Shown: piece by piece, positions 37,458 to 48,413 of the stretch | How the letters are laid out: each line of letters starts with the position of its first letter | How positions within the stretch are numbered: the stretch's first letter is position 1 | Assembly: GCF_900590885.1 (NCBI RefSeq) | Contig: NZ_UUON01000024.1 | Location: 310,001 to 374,000 of the forward strand | Reading direction: 5' to 3' | DNA: 64,000 nt | From: Pseudomonas viridiflava | GTDB taxonomy: Bacteria; Pseudomonadota; Gammaproteobacteria; Pseudomonadales; Pseudomonadaceae | The notes under the pieces: generated by a model | What the model was told of the DNA's origin: nothing | The model's input: the letters and a program-made list of their open reading frames with translations, nothing else | Databases searched by the model: none | Position numbers and translations under genes: made by a program

Positions 37458-37489
37458 CGACGAAACCCCGGAAAACCGGGGTTTCGTCG
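37458..37489 (-). terminator. Perfect 14-bp hairpin between gltX and the tRNAs
   Basis: Arms CGACGAAACCCCGG and CCGGGGTTTCGTCG are exact inverted repeats with a 4-base loop, 15 bases beyond the gltX stop. There is no T-run after it on the minus strand, so it may be an RNA processing or stability element rather than a full terminator. Confidence 0.5.
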
Positions 37490-37503
37490 CTGCAACAGCC
37501 TGC

Positions 37504-38985
37504 TTAAGCGATCGCGCCCAGCAGCTTTTCCCACTCTTTGTTTTCTTTCTTCGACACACCACCAAGCAAATCAAGGGCTTGGCGCAGACGGAAACGCGTG
37601 AGGTCAGGCCCAAGAATTTCCATCGCATCCAGCACCGACACCGAACTGGCCTGCCCGGTGATCGCGGCAAACATCAGCGGCATGGCATCGCGCAGTTTCA
37701 GCTCAAGGGACTCGACCACCGCCTGGATCGTCGCGGTAATCGCATCCTTCTCCCACTGGCGCAGGCTTTCGAGCTTCCACAGAATCAACTGCATCAACTG
37801 GCGCACCTGGTCGCCGGAGAGCTTCTTGGACTCAAACAGCTTGGCGTCCGGGTTCACGCCACCGGCGAAAAAGAAGCTGGCCAATGGTGCGACCTGGCTG
37901 AACGTCTCCACCCTGCCCTGCACCAGCGGCGCGATCTTCATCATGTACTCGGGGTTCAACGCCCACTGCTGCACGCGGCTGGCGAACTCTGCCACCGGCA
38001 GGTCACGCAGCCACTGGCCATTGAGCCACGACAGCTTCTCGATATCGAAAATCGGCCCGCCGAGGGACACGCGGGACAAGTCGAAGTTATCGACCATTTC
38101 CTGCAGCGAGAACTTCTCGCGCTCGTCCGGCATCGACCAGCCCATTCGGCCCAGGTAGTTGAGCATCGCCTCAGGCATGAAGCCCATGCGCTCGTAGAAG
38201 GTCACCGAGGTCGGGTTCTTGCGCTTGGACAGCTTGCTCTTGTCCGGGTTACGCAGCAGCGGCATGTAGCACAACTGCGGCTGTTCCCAACCGAAGTATT
38301 CGTACAGCAGGATCAGCTTGGGCGCCGACGGCAGCCATTCTTCGCCGCGCAGCACGTGGGTGATGCCCATCAGATGGTCGTCGACCACGTTGGCCAGGAA
38401 GTACGTCGGCAGGCCGTCGGTCTTCATCAGCACTTGCATGTCCATGCGGTCCCACGGGATCTCGACGTCGCCGCGCAGCATGTCCGGCACCACGCACACG
38501 CCTTCGCTCGGCACTTTCATGCGAATCACGTGCGGTTCGCCAGCAGCCAGGCGCTGGGCCACTTCTTCCTTCGACAGCAGCAGCGCGCGACCGTCATAGC
38601 GCGGAGTTTCGCCACGTGCCTGTTGCTCGGCGCGCATCTGGTCGAGTTCTTCGGCGGTGCAGAAGCACGGGAACGCGTGCCCCATGTCGACCAGTTGCTG
38701 GGTGTACTGCTTGTAGATGTCGCTGCGCTCGCTCTGGCGATACGGGCCGTGCGGGCCGCCAACGTCCGGGCCTTCCGCCCAGGTGATGCCCAACCAGCGC
38801 AGCGCATCGAAAATCTGCTGTTCCGACTCACGGGTGGAACGCACCTGGTCGGTGTCTTCGATCCGCAGGATGAATTCACCGCCGTGCTGCTTGGCAAAGC
38901 AGTAGTTGAACAAGGCGATGTAGGCAGTGCCGACGTGGGGATCCCCAGTAGGCGATGGCGCAATGCGCGTGCGGACGGTGGTCAT
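37504..38985 (-). CDS. gltX: Glutamyl-tRNA synthetase
   Basis: The 493-residue class I synthetase charges tRNA-Glu. The HIGH-equivalent is in [20 protein letters not shown] and the KMSKS-equivalent in [11 protein letters not shown]. The ATG at 38985 gives the family N-terminus [14 protein letters not shown]; the open frame continues upstream through REPIN DNA to 39177 but that part has no family similarity. tRNA-Ala and tRNA-Glu lie just downstream on the same strand, an arrangement shared with other pseudomonads. Confidence 0.97.
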   Translation of the reverse strand: MTTVRTRIAPSPTGDPHVGTAYIALFNYCFAKQHGGEFILRIEDTDQVRSTRESEQQIFDALRWLGITWAEGPDVGGPHGPYRQSERSDIYKQYTQQLVDMGHAFPCFCTAEELDQMRAEQQARGETPRYDGRALLLSKEEVAQRLAAGEPHVIRMKVPSEGVCVVPDMLRGDVEIPWDRMDMQVLMKTDGLPTYFLANVVDDHLMGITHVLRGEEWLPSAPKLILLYEYFGWEQPQLCYMPLLRNPDKSKLSKRKNPTSVTFYERMGFMPEAMLNYLGRMGWSMPDEREKFSLQEMVDNFDLSRVSLGGPIFDIEKLSWLNGQWLRDLPVAEFASRVQQWALNPEYMMKIAPLVQGRVETFSQVAPLASFFFAGGVNPDAKLFESKKLSGDQVRQLMQLILWKLESLRQWEKDAITATIQAVVESLELKLRDAMPLMFAAITGQASSVSVLDAMEILGPDLTRFRLRQALDLLGGVSKKENKEWEKLLGAIA

Positions 38986-39076
38986 GGCTGGTCTCGAATG
39001 GGCGATAAAACTGAAAATTGAAGCAAGGGGCGAATGGTAACAGCCTGGGGGATTTCTGGAAAACCGAGGCGCGGCT

Positions 39077-39160
39077 ATCGGGGGCAAGCCCCTCCCACCT
39101 CGATTTGTGAACACGGTCAAATGTGGGAGGGGCGGTGCGACGATTCGACTTGCCCCCGAT
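39077..39160. repeat. REPIN with one variant arm
   Basis: A canonical inverted arm (ATCGGGGGCAAGCCCCTCCC, 39077-) and, about 28 bases on, a 39-base variant arm at 39122-39160 with the extended loop CGGTGCGACGATTCGACTT. The variant arm is the exact reverse complement of the one at 15911-15949. It fills the gltX-uvrB gap. Confidence 0.87.
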
Positions 39161-39183
39161 GAGGCCAGTGCAGCCACTACAAA

Positions 39184-41199
<2,016 letters not shown>

Positions 41200-41543
41200 A
41201 ACGTACCTCTTTCAGTCACCCCAAGCCTACAGCCGCCCAGGACGAAAATAGCTCAGCAACCCGCGAAAATTCATCGCAGGTTGCAGGAAAAAACCATGAT
41301 AGCTGTAGAAGTGGTGGCGAATGTGACGGGTTTCAAGGCAATCGTCTGACATGCCGTCCAGAATCAAGGTTGCAATAAGACTAACGGTCAGCAAATAAAC
41401 CGAAAAACTTGGCTGAAAAGCCGTTTCGGTTGTCGCCCTCAGCGGTGAGGGCCTCTATACTAGCTCCCCGTTTGTGCACCGCTCTAGTGCATTCGGCTGG
41501 AGCGCGACACGTCCCTCCATTCCCCCATAGAGCTGCCGCAAAA
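41200..41543. other. Divergent intergenic region between uvrB and the aminotransferase gene
   Basis: This 344-base gap must hold promoters for uvrB (minus) and the aminotransferase (plus). I see no RNA gene, repeat or clear operator in it; no CTGT-N8-ACAG SOS box was found. Confidence 0.5.
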
Positions 41544-42740
41544 ATGAGCCTGTTCTCCGCTGTCGAAATGGCACCACGCGATCCAATCCTGGGCCTCAAC
41601 GAAGCATTCAACGCCGATACACGAACCACCAAGGTCAACCTTGGCGTGGGCGTTTACTGCAACGAGGAGGGGAAGATTCCACTCTTGCGTGCCGTTGCCG
41701 AAGCGGAAGCCATTCGCGTGGCGCAACACGCCGCCCGTGGCTACCTGCCGATCGACGGCATCGTCGCCTACGACCAGGCTGTGCAAAAGCTGCTGTTCGG
41801 CGCTGAGTCGCCACTGCTGAGCGCTGGCCGCGTGATCACCGCCCAAGCGGTCGGCGGCACTGGCGCACTCAAGATCGGCGCCGACTTCCTCAAGCAACTG
41901 CTGCCTGACGCCGTCGTCGCCATCAGCGACCCGAGCTGGGAAAACCACCGCGCGCTGTTTGAAACTGCCGGTTTCCCGGTGCAGAACTACCGCTACTACG
42001 ACGCCGCCACCCACGACGTGAACCGCGCCGGCCTGCTTGAAGACCTCAACGCCCTGCCGCCGCAGTCCATCGTGGTGCTGCACGCCTGCTGCCACAACCC
42101 GACCGGCGTCGACCTGAGCCCGGCCGACTGGCAGAACGTGCTGGACGTGGTCAAGGCCAAGAACCTGGTGCCGTTCCTCGACATGGCCTACCAGGGCTTT
42201 GGCGACGGCATCCATGAAGACGCCGCCGCCGTGCGCCTGTTCGCCGAATCGGGCCTGACCTTCTTTGTGTCCAGCTCGTTCTCCAAGTCGTTCTCGCTGT
42301 ACGGCGAACGTGTGGGCGCGCTGTCGATCGTCAGCGAATCCAAGGAAGAAAGCGCGCGCATCCTGTCCCAGGTCAAGCGTGTGATCCGCACCAACTACTC
42401 CAACCCGCCGACTCATGGCGCGGCGATCGTGGCTGCGGTACTGAACAACCCTGAGCTGCGCGCCCAGTGGGAAGCGGAACTCGCCGAAATGCGCCTGCGC
42501 ATCCGTGGCATGCGCGAGCAGATGGTCGCCGAGCTGGCCAAGGCTGCACCGGGCAAGGACTTCAGCTTTGTCGGCCGCCAGCGTGGGATGTTCTCCTACT
42601 CCGGCCTGACCGTTGAGCAAGTCACCCGTTTGCGCAGCGAGTTTGGCATCTACGCGCTGGATACCGGGCGTATCTGTGTCGCGGCGCTGAACCAGGCGAA
42701 CATTGGCGCGGTGACGAAGGCGATTGTTCAGGTGCTGTAA
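41544..42740 (+). CDS. tyrB: Aromatic amino acid / aspartate aminotransferase (class I)
   Basis: The 398-residue PLP enzyme starts MSLFSAVEMAPRDPILGLNE, the classical TyrB/AspC N-terminus; the frame extends upstream to 41409 without family similarity. Seen are VNLGVGVYCNEEGKIP, HACCHNPTGVDLS, the PLP-lysine segment SSSFSKSFSLYGERVGAL and the substrate-carboxylate Arg near the C-terminus (SYSGLTVEQVTRLRSEFGIY). It transaminates aromatic amino acids and aspartate with 2-oxoglutarate. Whether it is TyrB or the related PhhC type cannot be settled here; phh genes are not adjacent. A strong terminator follows. Confidence 0.9.
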   Translation: MSLFSAVEMAPRDPILGLNEAFNADTRTTKVNLGVGVYCNEEGKIPLLRAVAEAEAIRVAQHAARGYLPIDGIVAYDQAVQKLLFGAESPLLSAGRVITAQAVGGTGALKIGADFLKQLLPDAVVAISDPSWENHRALFETAGFPVQNYRYYDAATHDVNRAGLLEDLNALPPQSIVVLHACCHNPTGVDLSPADWQNVLDVVKAKNLVPFLDMAYQGFGDGIHEDAAAVRLFAESGLTFFVSSSFSKSFSLYGERVGALSIVSESKEESARILSQVKRVIRTNYSNPPTHGAAIVAAVLNNPELRAQWEAELAEMRLRIRGMREQMVAELAKAAPGKDFSFVGRQRGMFSYSGLTVEQVTRLRSEFGIYALDTGRICVAALNQANIGAVTKAIVQVL

Positions 42741-42760
42741 GCCTTAACACGCTGCACGAA

Positions 42761-42790
42761 GGGGGAAGCCAAATGGCTTCCCCCTTTTTT
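42761..42790 (+). terminator. Terminator after the aminotransferase gene
   Basis: GGGGGAAGCC, loop AAAT, GGCTTCCCCC and six T residues, 20 bases past the stop. Confidence 0.93.
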
Positions 42791-42891
42791 ATGGGCGACC
42801 GCTGAACCTGTGGCTCGCCACAACAAACTCGCTCGCCGCAGCACTTCGCGCCTAAACTGAACCTCGACTGCCCCTTTGCTGTGAGAGCCCT

Positions 42892-43101
42892 ATGAGAAAC
42901 GACGACCTGGACCTGCGCGCCGACCGCGACGAACTGCATGATTACACCCCGCGCACACCGCCCGCCAAACGCCAGAAAAGTTTGGTGTTGCAAGTCGCGC
43001 TCGGTGTCTTCCTCGGCGGTTTGGCCCTGTGGCTGGTGCAGTTGGGTGCAACGGCACTGATGGCCAAGCTGGCCATGGGTACCCTGCAATTTGGTGGCTA
43101 A
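42892..43101 (+). CDS. Small single-pass membrane protein
   Basis: The 69-residue protein has a charged N-terminal half ([20 protein letters not shown]) and one long hydrophobic helix from about 32 to 62 ([20 protein letters not shown]). GAGAG precedes the ATG at ribosome-binding distance and codon usage resembles the neighbours. It follows the aminotransferase terminator and overlaps the end of the convergent LysR gene by four bases. I recognise no named family; its function is unknown. Confidence 0.65.
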   Translation: MRNDDLDLRADRDELHDYTPRTPPAKRQKSLVLQVALGVFLGGLALWLVQLGATALMAKLAMGTLQFGG

Positions 43102-43982
43102 CCCAGCGCCAACCCCTTCTCTTCCAACAATTTCACAAAACTGTTCAAACTCTGCGACACCGTGCCCCGGCGCCAGATCAGCCAGGTATTGAGGATGCGA
43201 AACGTATCGCTCAAAGGCCACACACTCACCGCCGCAAACCCCGGCATGTTTTCCAGCATGCTGCGCGGCATCAGCGCCAGGCCGGCACCGGCGCTGACGC
43301 AAGCGAGCATTCCGTGGTAACTCTCGATCTCGAAGATCTTGCCCGGCATCGCGCCATCCTGGGTGAACCAGCGCTCGAAGTGGTGGCGATACGAGCAGTT
43401 CGAGCGAAACGTATAGATGTTCTCGCCATTCACATCCTGCCCGCGGTTGATCGGCGCGTGGTGCAGCGGCGCGATTACCACCATTTCCTCTTCAAACACT
43501 GCCACGCCTTCCAGGGTCGAGTGCAACACCGGCCCATCGACAAACGCCGCCGTCAGGCGCCCCGACAGTACGCCTTCGATCATGGTGCCCGAGGGCCCGG
43601 TGCTCAGGTCCAATTCGACCTTGGCGTGCTTCTGGTTATACGCCGCCAGCAACCCTGGAATGCGCACCGCCGCCGTGCTCTCCAGCGAGCCGAGGGCAAA
43701 CGCGCCCTGGGGCTCCTCCCCCGCCACCGTCGCGCGAGCCTCTTGCACCAGGTCGAGAATGCGCCGCGCATAGCCGAGGAAATTCCACCCGGCCGGCGAC
43801 AGGCGCAGGCGACTTTTCTCGCGGATAAACAGCTCCACGCCCAGGTCCTGCTCCAGCTGCTTGATGCGCGTGGTCAGGTTCGAAGGCACCCGATGAATCA
43901 GCTGCGCGGCGGCGCTGATGCTGCCCTGCTCGGCAACGGCCTTGAAGATTTCCAGCTGGACCAGATCCAAATCATTCTCCAA
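43098..43982 (-). CDS. LysR family regulator, PtrR-like
   Basis: The 294-residue protein has the LysR HTH ([20 protein letters not shown], then [17 protein letters not shown]) and a substrate-binding-like domain with [26 protein letters not shown] in place of the usual QPALS recognition start is typical of the PtrR/YneJ subgroup. In E. coli PtrR lies divergent from sad and controls succinate semialdehyde dehydrogenase; here the divergent gene 92 bases away is a Sad-type dehydrogenase, so the same pairing is likely. Confidence 0.88.
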   Translation of the reverse strand: MENDLDLVQLEIFKAVAEQGSISAAAQLIHRVPSNLTTRIKQLEQDLGVELFIREKSRLRLSPAGWNFLGYARRILDLVQEARATVAGEEPQGAFALGSLESTAAVRIPGLLAAYNQKHAKVELDLSTGPSGTMIEGVLSGRLTAAFVDGPVLHSTLEGVAVFEEEMVVIAPLHHAPINRGQDVNGENIYTFRSNCSYRHHFERWFTQDGAMPGKIFEIESYHGMLACVSAGAGLALMPRSMLENMPGFAAVSVWPLSDTFRILNTWLIWRRGTVSQSLNSFVKLLEEKGLALG

Positions 43983-44073
43983 TCGTGAATGTATTGCTTA
44001 ATATTATTCAGTTTCCAGAAAACATCCAAGCCCGTAGGCTGAACCCAATCCACTCATTCAGCCGGAAGGTGCC

Positions 44074-45465
44074 ATGAACGCTATTTCTCACCAGACCCAC
44101 GCCTTGTCGATCAACCCCGCCACGGGCGAAACGGTCGCCAGCTACCCCTATGAAACCACGGCGCAACTCGACGCCGCCCTCGAACGCGCCACGGGTGCGT
44201 TCCGCAGCTGGCGCCGCCAGCCGGTGAGCCAGCGCGCCGAACTGCTGCTGGCCCTGGCCGCCGCCCTGCGTGAGCAAGCCGAAGAGATGGCGCAGATGAT
44301 CACCCTGGAAATGGGCAAACCCATCGCCCAGGCCCGCGCCGAAATCGAAAAATGCGCACTGCTCGCCGAGTGGTACGCCGCCCAAGGCCCGGCCATGCTC
44401 GCCCCGGAACCGACCCTGGTGGACAACGGCAGCGCGCAGATCGAATACCGCCCGCTGGGCCCGATCCTCGCCGTAATGCCGTGGAACTTCCCGGTATGGC
44501 AAGTGCTGCGCGGCGCCGTGCCGACGATGCTCGCCGGCAACACTTACGTGCTCAAACACGCGCCGAACGTGATGGGCAGCGCCTACCTGATGAAAGCCGC
44601 GTTCCACAAAGCCGGTTTCGCTGACGGCCTGTTCGAAGTGATCAACGTGACCCAGGACGGTGTGTCCAAAGCCATCGCCGACCCACGCATCGCCGCCGTG
44701 ACCCTCACCGGCAGCGTGCGCGCCGGCATCGCCATCGGCTCCCAGGCCGGTGCCGCGCTGAAAAAATGCGTGCTGGAACTGGGCGGCTCCGACCCGTTTA
44801 TCGTGCTCAACGACGCCGACCTCGACGCCGCCGTGCAGGCCGCCGTGATCGGTCGCTTCCAGAACAGCGGCCAAGTCTGCGCCGCCGCCAAGCGCCTGAT
44901 CATCGAAGCAGGTGTGGTGGAAGCCTTCACCGCCAAATTCCTGGACGCCAGCCGCGCCCTGGTGATGGGCGACCCGACGTCGACCAGCACCTACGTCGGC
45001 CCGATGGCGCGTTTCGACCTGCGTGACGAGCTGCACGGCCAGGTCCAGGCCACCCTGGAAGAAGGCGCGACCCTGCTCCTGGGCGGCAATAAAGTCGAAG
45101 GCGCCGGCAACTACTACGCGCCGACCGTGTTGGCCAACGTCACCGACCAGATGACCTCGTTCAAACAGGAACTGTTCGGCCCCGTGGCCTCGATCATCAC
45201 CGCCCGCGACGCCGACCACGCCGTGGCCCTGGCGAACGACAGCGAGTTCGGCCTCACCGCGAGCATCTTCACCACCGACGCGGCCAAGGCACGGGACATC
45301 GCCAACCAGCTGGAAACCGGCGGGATCTTCGTCAACGCGTTCAGCGTGTCCGACCCTCGGGTGGCGTTTGGCGGGGTGAAAAAGAGTGGGTTTGGGCGTG
45401 AGCTGTCGCACTTCGGCGTGCGGGAATTCTGCAATGCGCAGACGGTGTGGCTGGATCGTAAGTAA
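44074..45465 (+). CDS. sad: NAD(P)-dependent succinate-semialdehyde dehydrogenase, Sad/YneI type
   Basis: The 463-residue aldehyde dehydrogenase has the cofactor-site PWNFPVWQVLRG, general base Glu in LELGGSDPFIVL, catalytic Cys in QNSGQVCAAAKR and the C-terminal FGGVKKSGFGRELSHFG. The short length and EMGKPIAQARAEIEKCA fit Sad/YneI rather than GabD. Sad oxidises succinate semialdehyde to succinate, feeding GABA or putrescine carbon into the TCA cycle. It is divergent from a PtrR-like LysR gene. AGGTGCC precedes the ATG. Confidence 0.87.
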   Translation: MNAISHQTHALSINPATGETVASYPYETTAQLDAALERATGAFRSWRRQPVSQRAELLLALAAALREQAEEMAQMITLEMGKPIAQARAEIEKCALLAEWYAAQGPAMLAPEPTLVDNGSAQIEYRPLGPILAVMPWNFPVWQVLRGAVPTMLAGNTYVLKHAPNVMGSAYLMKAAFHKAGFADGLFEVINVTQDGVSKAIADPRIAAVTLTGSVRAGIAIGSQAGAALKKCVLELGGSDPFIVLNDADLDAAVQAAVIGRFQNSGQVCAAAKRLIIEAGVVEAFTAKFLDASRALVMGDPTSTSTYVGPMARFDLRDELHGQVQATLEEGATLLLGGNKVEGAGNYYAPTVLANVTDQMTSFKQELFGPVASIITARDADHAVALANDSEFGLTASIFTTDAAKARDIANQLETGGIFVNAFSVSDPRVAFGGVKKSGFGRELSHFGVREFCNAQTVWLDRK

Positions 45466-45492
45466 CCCACACATTGGATGTGCAAGGGCTTT

Positions 45493-45520
45493 TGTGGGAG
45501 GGGGCAAGCCCCCTCCCACA
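45493..45520. repeat. Short REP palindrome after sad
   Basis: TGTGGGAGGGGGC and GCCCCCTCCCACA flank AA, a perfect 13-bp stem. It separates sad from the convergent lipoprotein gene. Confidence 0.88.
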
Positions 45521-45544
45521 TTTGAATCTCGGTGTTTCTGGAAG

Positions 45545-45988
45545 TTATTGGGCGCTGATGTAGTTGAACTGCGCCTGGGTCTTCTCAACCGCCGCCTGCA
45601 CTTTGTCTTTTTGCGCCTGCGTGCCCGAGTAGTAAATCTGCATCCCCTTCAAATCCAGCCCTTCGACGGCGTTGCCGATAACCGCCACGTCAACGCCGGT
45701 ACTGGAGCCCATAATCAGGAAGAAGTTGTCGCCCAGTTTTTTCGCATCCTGCAGCTCCTCCCGAAGAAGCGTGGCATTCGCGCCCCCTCCCACAGCAATC
45801 GCAAGGTTGTCGGCGATAAAGCCATGGCTGGGGATTTTCGTTGCGCGCAAACGCAGCTTGGCCGGCCCAGGTGGAAGTGACGCGACGTACGCAGTGGAGG
45901 CCTCGTCCAGGATCTGCTTTTCAGATTTACCGTGGGTGGCGCAACCGGCTAGCAGGGCGATAAAGGCGAGGGTGACTAAAGATTTCAC
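45545..45988 (-). CDS. Small lipoprotein of unknown function
   Basis: The 147-residue protein has a signal sequence MKSLVTLAFIALLAGC with a lipobox ending at Cys16, then Ala-Thr, which favours the outer membrane. The mature part includes VGGGANATLLREELQDAKKL and a helix-rich tail; no catalytic motif is seen. AAGGAA precedes the ATG. The gene stands alone, convergent with sad and divergent from the cobalamin-riboswitch operon. Confidence 0.78.
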   Translation of the reverse strand: MKSLVTLAFIALLAGCATHGKSEKQILDEASTAYVASLPPGPAKLRLRATKIPSHGFIADNLAIAVGGGANATLLREELQDAKKLGDNFFLIMGSSTGVDVAVIGNAVEGLDLKGMQIYYSGTQAQKDKVQAAVEKTQAQFNYISAQ

Positions 45989-46109
45989 TGTGTATTCCTT
46001 GTGAGAAAGCTGTCCATGGGGCGTGCATCATAGGAGACCCACCCCGCCAGGGCTACCACTGTCGTCACGCCCCTCCCGTTCAACCCCGTGATCGACTACC
46101 ATACCGCGC

Positions 46110-46269
46110 CGGTTCCCAAACGGGACTAATAGGGAATTCGAAACGCCGCACGCGGCGCCAATCGAAACTGCCCCCGCAACTGTAGGTGCTGAGCCTGCTC
46201 CATAACGCCACTGGGCCTTGCCCGGGAAGGCCGGAGCGTGGCGACGACGCATCAGTCAGGAGACCTGCC
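46110..46269 (+). promoter_or_regulatory. Cobalamin riboswitch
   Basis: Conserved blocks of the B12 aptamer occur in order: AATAGGGAA (46128), GAAACTGCCCCCGCAACTGT (46164), GCCACTGGGCC...GGGAAGGCC, and the B12 box CAGTCAGGAGACCTGCC (46253-46269). Downstream, CCAACCGG (about 46286) and CCGGTTGG (about 46326) can pair and probably form the expression platform. It would shut off the btu genes when adenosylcobalamin is plentiful. Confidence 0.95.
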
Positions 46270-46401
46270 GGCCCAGCACGATAACCAACCGGCGGGGTGT
46301 CCGGGAAGGACGCCTTTACCCTGCCCGGTTGGCAGCGCTCATAGGTGTGTTTCCAAGCCGTACCGCCCCTGCTTCACCTACGGCTTTACGGAGATTGCCC
46401 C

Positions 46402-47412
46402 ATGCTGCCACGCGTTACCGCCCTGCTCACCGGCCTGGGTTTCTGTGCCCTGGCCCACGCGGCACCGACTCATTACCCGCTGACCGTGGAAAACTGCGGC
46501 AGTAACGTAACCTTCCAGCAAGCCCCTGCGCGCAGCGTGACCATCGGCCAGGCCGCCACCGAGATGCTTTACGCCTTGGGCGTGGGCGACAAAGTGGTCG
46601 GCACCTCGCTGTGGTTCAACAACGTCTTGCCGCAATACAAGGCCCTGAATGACGGCATCGAGCGCCTGGCCAATAACGAGCCGAGCTTCGAAGCCGTGAT
46701 CGCCAAGCGCCCGCAACTGGTGGCCGCCGAGCTGGAATGGGTGGTCGGCCCGCAGGGCGTGGTGGGCACGCGCGAGCAATTCCACGAGTTGAAAATTCCC
46801 ACCTACCTGCTGCCCTCCGACTGCGAAGGCAAGGACAACCTGGTGGGCGCCGACGGCACGCGGCTGGAGCCGTTTCGCATCGAGACCATCTATAAAAGCA
46901 TCAGCCAACTGGCGCAGATTTTCGACGTGCAGGATCGTGGCCAACAGCTGAACGACGAACTCAAGGCACGCCTGGCCAAGTCTGTCGCCACCGTGCAAAG
47001 CAAAGGCCTCAAGCAGGCGAGTGCGCTGGTGTGGTTCTCCAGTTCCGAGATGGCCAGCGACCCGTACGTGGCCGGCCACAAGGGTATTCCCGAGTTCATG
47101 CTGCAAACCCTCGACCTGACCAACGTGGTGCAGTCCGACGAAGAGTGGCCCGCCGTGGGCTGGGAAACCATCGCCAAGGCCAACCCGACCTTTTTGGTGA
47201 TCGCGCGCATGGACCGCCGCCGCTACCCCGCCGACGACCATGAAAAGAAACTTGCCTTCCTGCGCAGCGACCCGGTGACCCGCAACATGGACGCGGTGAA
47301 AAACAACCGCATCATCATCCTCGACGCCCTGGCGCTGCAGGCCAGCATCCGCATGTTCGACGGCCTTGAACAACTGGCCACGGCCATCGACGGCTACGAC
47401 CTGCCGAAATGA
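46402..47412 (+). CDS. Periplasmic cobalamin/cobamide-binding protein (BtuF-like)
   Basis: The 336-residue protein has a signal peptide (MLPRVTALLTGLGFCALAHA) and a two-lobed class III solute-binding fold: TIGQAATEMLYALGVGDKVV in lobe one and TNVVQSDEEWPAVGWETIAKANP in lobe two. The ATG at 46402 has GGAG upstream; the longer frame adds no signal-like sequence. Placement directly under a cobalamin riboswitch and ahead of FecCD and ATPase genes supports a corrinoid ligand rather than a siderophore. Its stop overlaps the permease start as ATGA. No btuB receptor gene lies beside it. Confidence 0.9.
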   Translation: MLPRVTALLTGLGFCALAHAAPTHYPLTVENCGSNVTFQQAPARSVTIGQAATEMLYALGVGDKVVGTSLWFNNVLPQYKALNDGIERLANNEPSFEAVIAKRPQLVAAELEWVVGPQGVVGTREQFHELKIPTYLLPSDCEGKDNLVGADGTRLEPFRIETIYKSISQLAQIFDVQDRGQQLNDELKARLAKSVATVQSKGLKQASALVWFSSSEMASDPYVAGHKGIPEFMLQTLDLTNVVQSDEEWPAVGWETIAKANPTFLVIARMDRRRYPADDHEKKLAFLRSDPVTRNMDAVKNNRIIILDALALQASIRMFDGLEQLATAIDGYDLPK

Positions 47413-48413
47413 TGCGCCCTCTTCTTGCCCTGGCCCTGCTGCTCACCGCCGTGCTTGCCGGCGTGGCCATCGGCGAAACGTCGATCTCGCCGCAGGTGGT
47501 GGTGCAGGTGCTCGCCAACAAACTGTGGGGCGCCGGCTACGTGCTCGACCCCATCGACGAAGGCGTGGTGTGGAACTACCGCCTGACCCGCGCCCTGGTC
47601 GCCGCCGCGTGTGGCGCTGGCCTGGCGACGTGCGGGGTGATTTTGCAGTCGCTGCTGCGCAACCCGTTGGCCGACCCGTACCTGCTGGGCATCAGCGCCG
47701 GCGCCTCGACCGGCGCGGTGTTGGTGGCGCTGATGGGCGTGGGTGGCGGTTTGATCTCGTTGTCGGCGGGCGCGTTTGTCGGCGCCATGGCGGCGTTTGC
47801 CCTGGTGATTATGCTCGCGCGGGCCAGCGGCTCGGTGAGCGGCACCGGCCAGATCATCCTCGCGGGCATCGCCGGCTCGCAGCTGTTCAATGCACTCACC
47901 GCATTCCTGATCACCAAATCGGCCAGTTCCGAACAGGCGCGCGGCATCATGTTCTGGCTGCTCGGCAACCTCAGCGGCGTGCGCTGGCCCTCGGTGTGGC
48001 TGGCGGTGCCGGTGGCGGTCGTGGGCTTGGCGGTGTGCCTGTGGCACCGGCGGGCGCTCGACGCGTTCACCTTCGGCAGCGACTCGGCGGCGTCGCTGGG
48101 CATCCCGGTGCGCCGCGTGCAGTTTGTGCTGGTGGGCTGCGCGGCGCTGGTCACGGCGGTGATGGTGTCGATTGTCGGCTCCATCGGCTTTGTCGGCCTG
48201 GTGATCCCCCACGCCGTGCGCCTGCTGCTCGGCACCGGGCACTCACGTCTGTTGCCGGCCAGCGCGTTGGGCGGTGCGTTGTTCCTGATTGCGGCGGATG
48301 TGCTGTCGCGCACGCTGATCAAGGGCCAGGTGATTCCGGTGGGGGTGGTCACTGCCCTGGTCGGCGCGCCGGTGTTTGCCTTGATTCTGATCGGCCGGAG
48401 GAATGCCCGATGA
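47409..48413 (+). CDS. FecCD-family ABC permease (BtuC-like)
   Basis: The 334-residue protein has about nine to ten membrane helices and the FecCD features LRNPLADPYLLGISAGASTG and GFVGLVIPHAVRLLLGTGHS, the latter containing the loop that docks on the ATPase. Start and stop each overlap neighbouring genes by four bases, so the three genes are translationally coupled. It would form the inner-membrane channel of the corrinoid importer. Confidence 0.92.
   Translation: MMRPLLALALLLTAVLAGVAIGETSISPQVVVQVLANKLWGAGYVLDPIDEGVVWNYRLTRALVAAACGAGLATCGVILQSLLRNPLADPYLLGISAGASTGAVLVALMGVGGGLISLSAGAFVGAMAAFALVIMLARASGSVSGTGQIILAGIAGSQLFNALTAFLITKSASSEQARGIMFWLLGNLSGVRWPSVWLAVPVAVVGLAVCLWHRRALDAFTFGSDSAASLGIPVRRVQFVLVGCAALVTAVMVSIVGSIGFVGLVIPHAVRLLLGTGHSRLLPASALGGALFLIAADVLSRTLIKGQVIPVGVVTALVGAPVFALILIGRRNAR

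Noticed and set aside
38986..39177. Upstream extension of gltX
   Set aside because: The extra 64 codons read through REPIN DNA; family members start at [14 protein letters not shown].
42805..42835. GTGGC-GCCAC inverted repeat after the aminotransferase terminator as a REP element
   Set aside because: TGTGGCTCGCCACA is short and lacks the GAGGG(A/C)GCTTGC core; too little to call.
47366..48409. Long plus-strand frame in front of and fused to the BtuD-like ATPase frame (602 codons in all)
   Set aside because: It is an alternative frame of the permease gene held open by GC bias; the ATPase starts at the ATG overlapping the permease stop.
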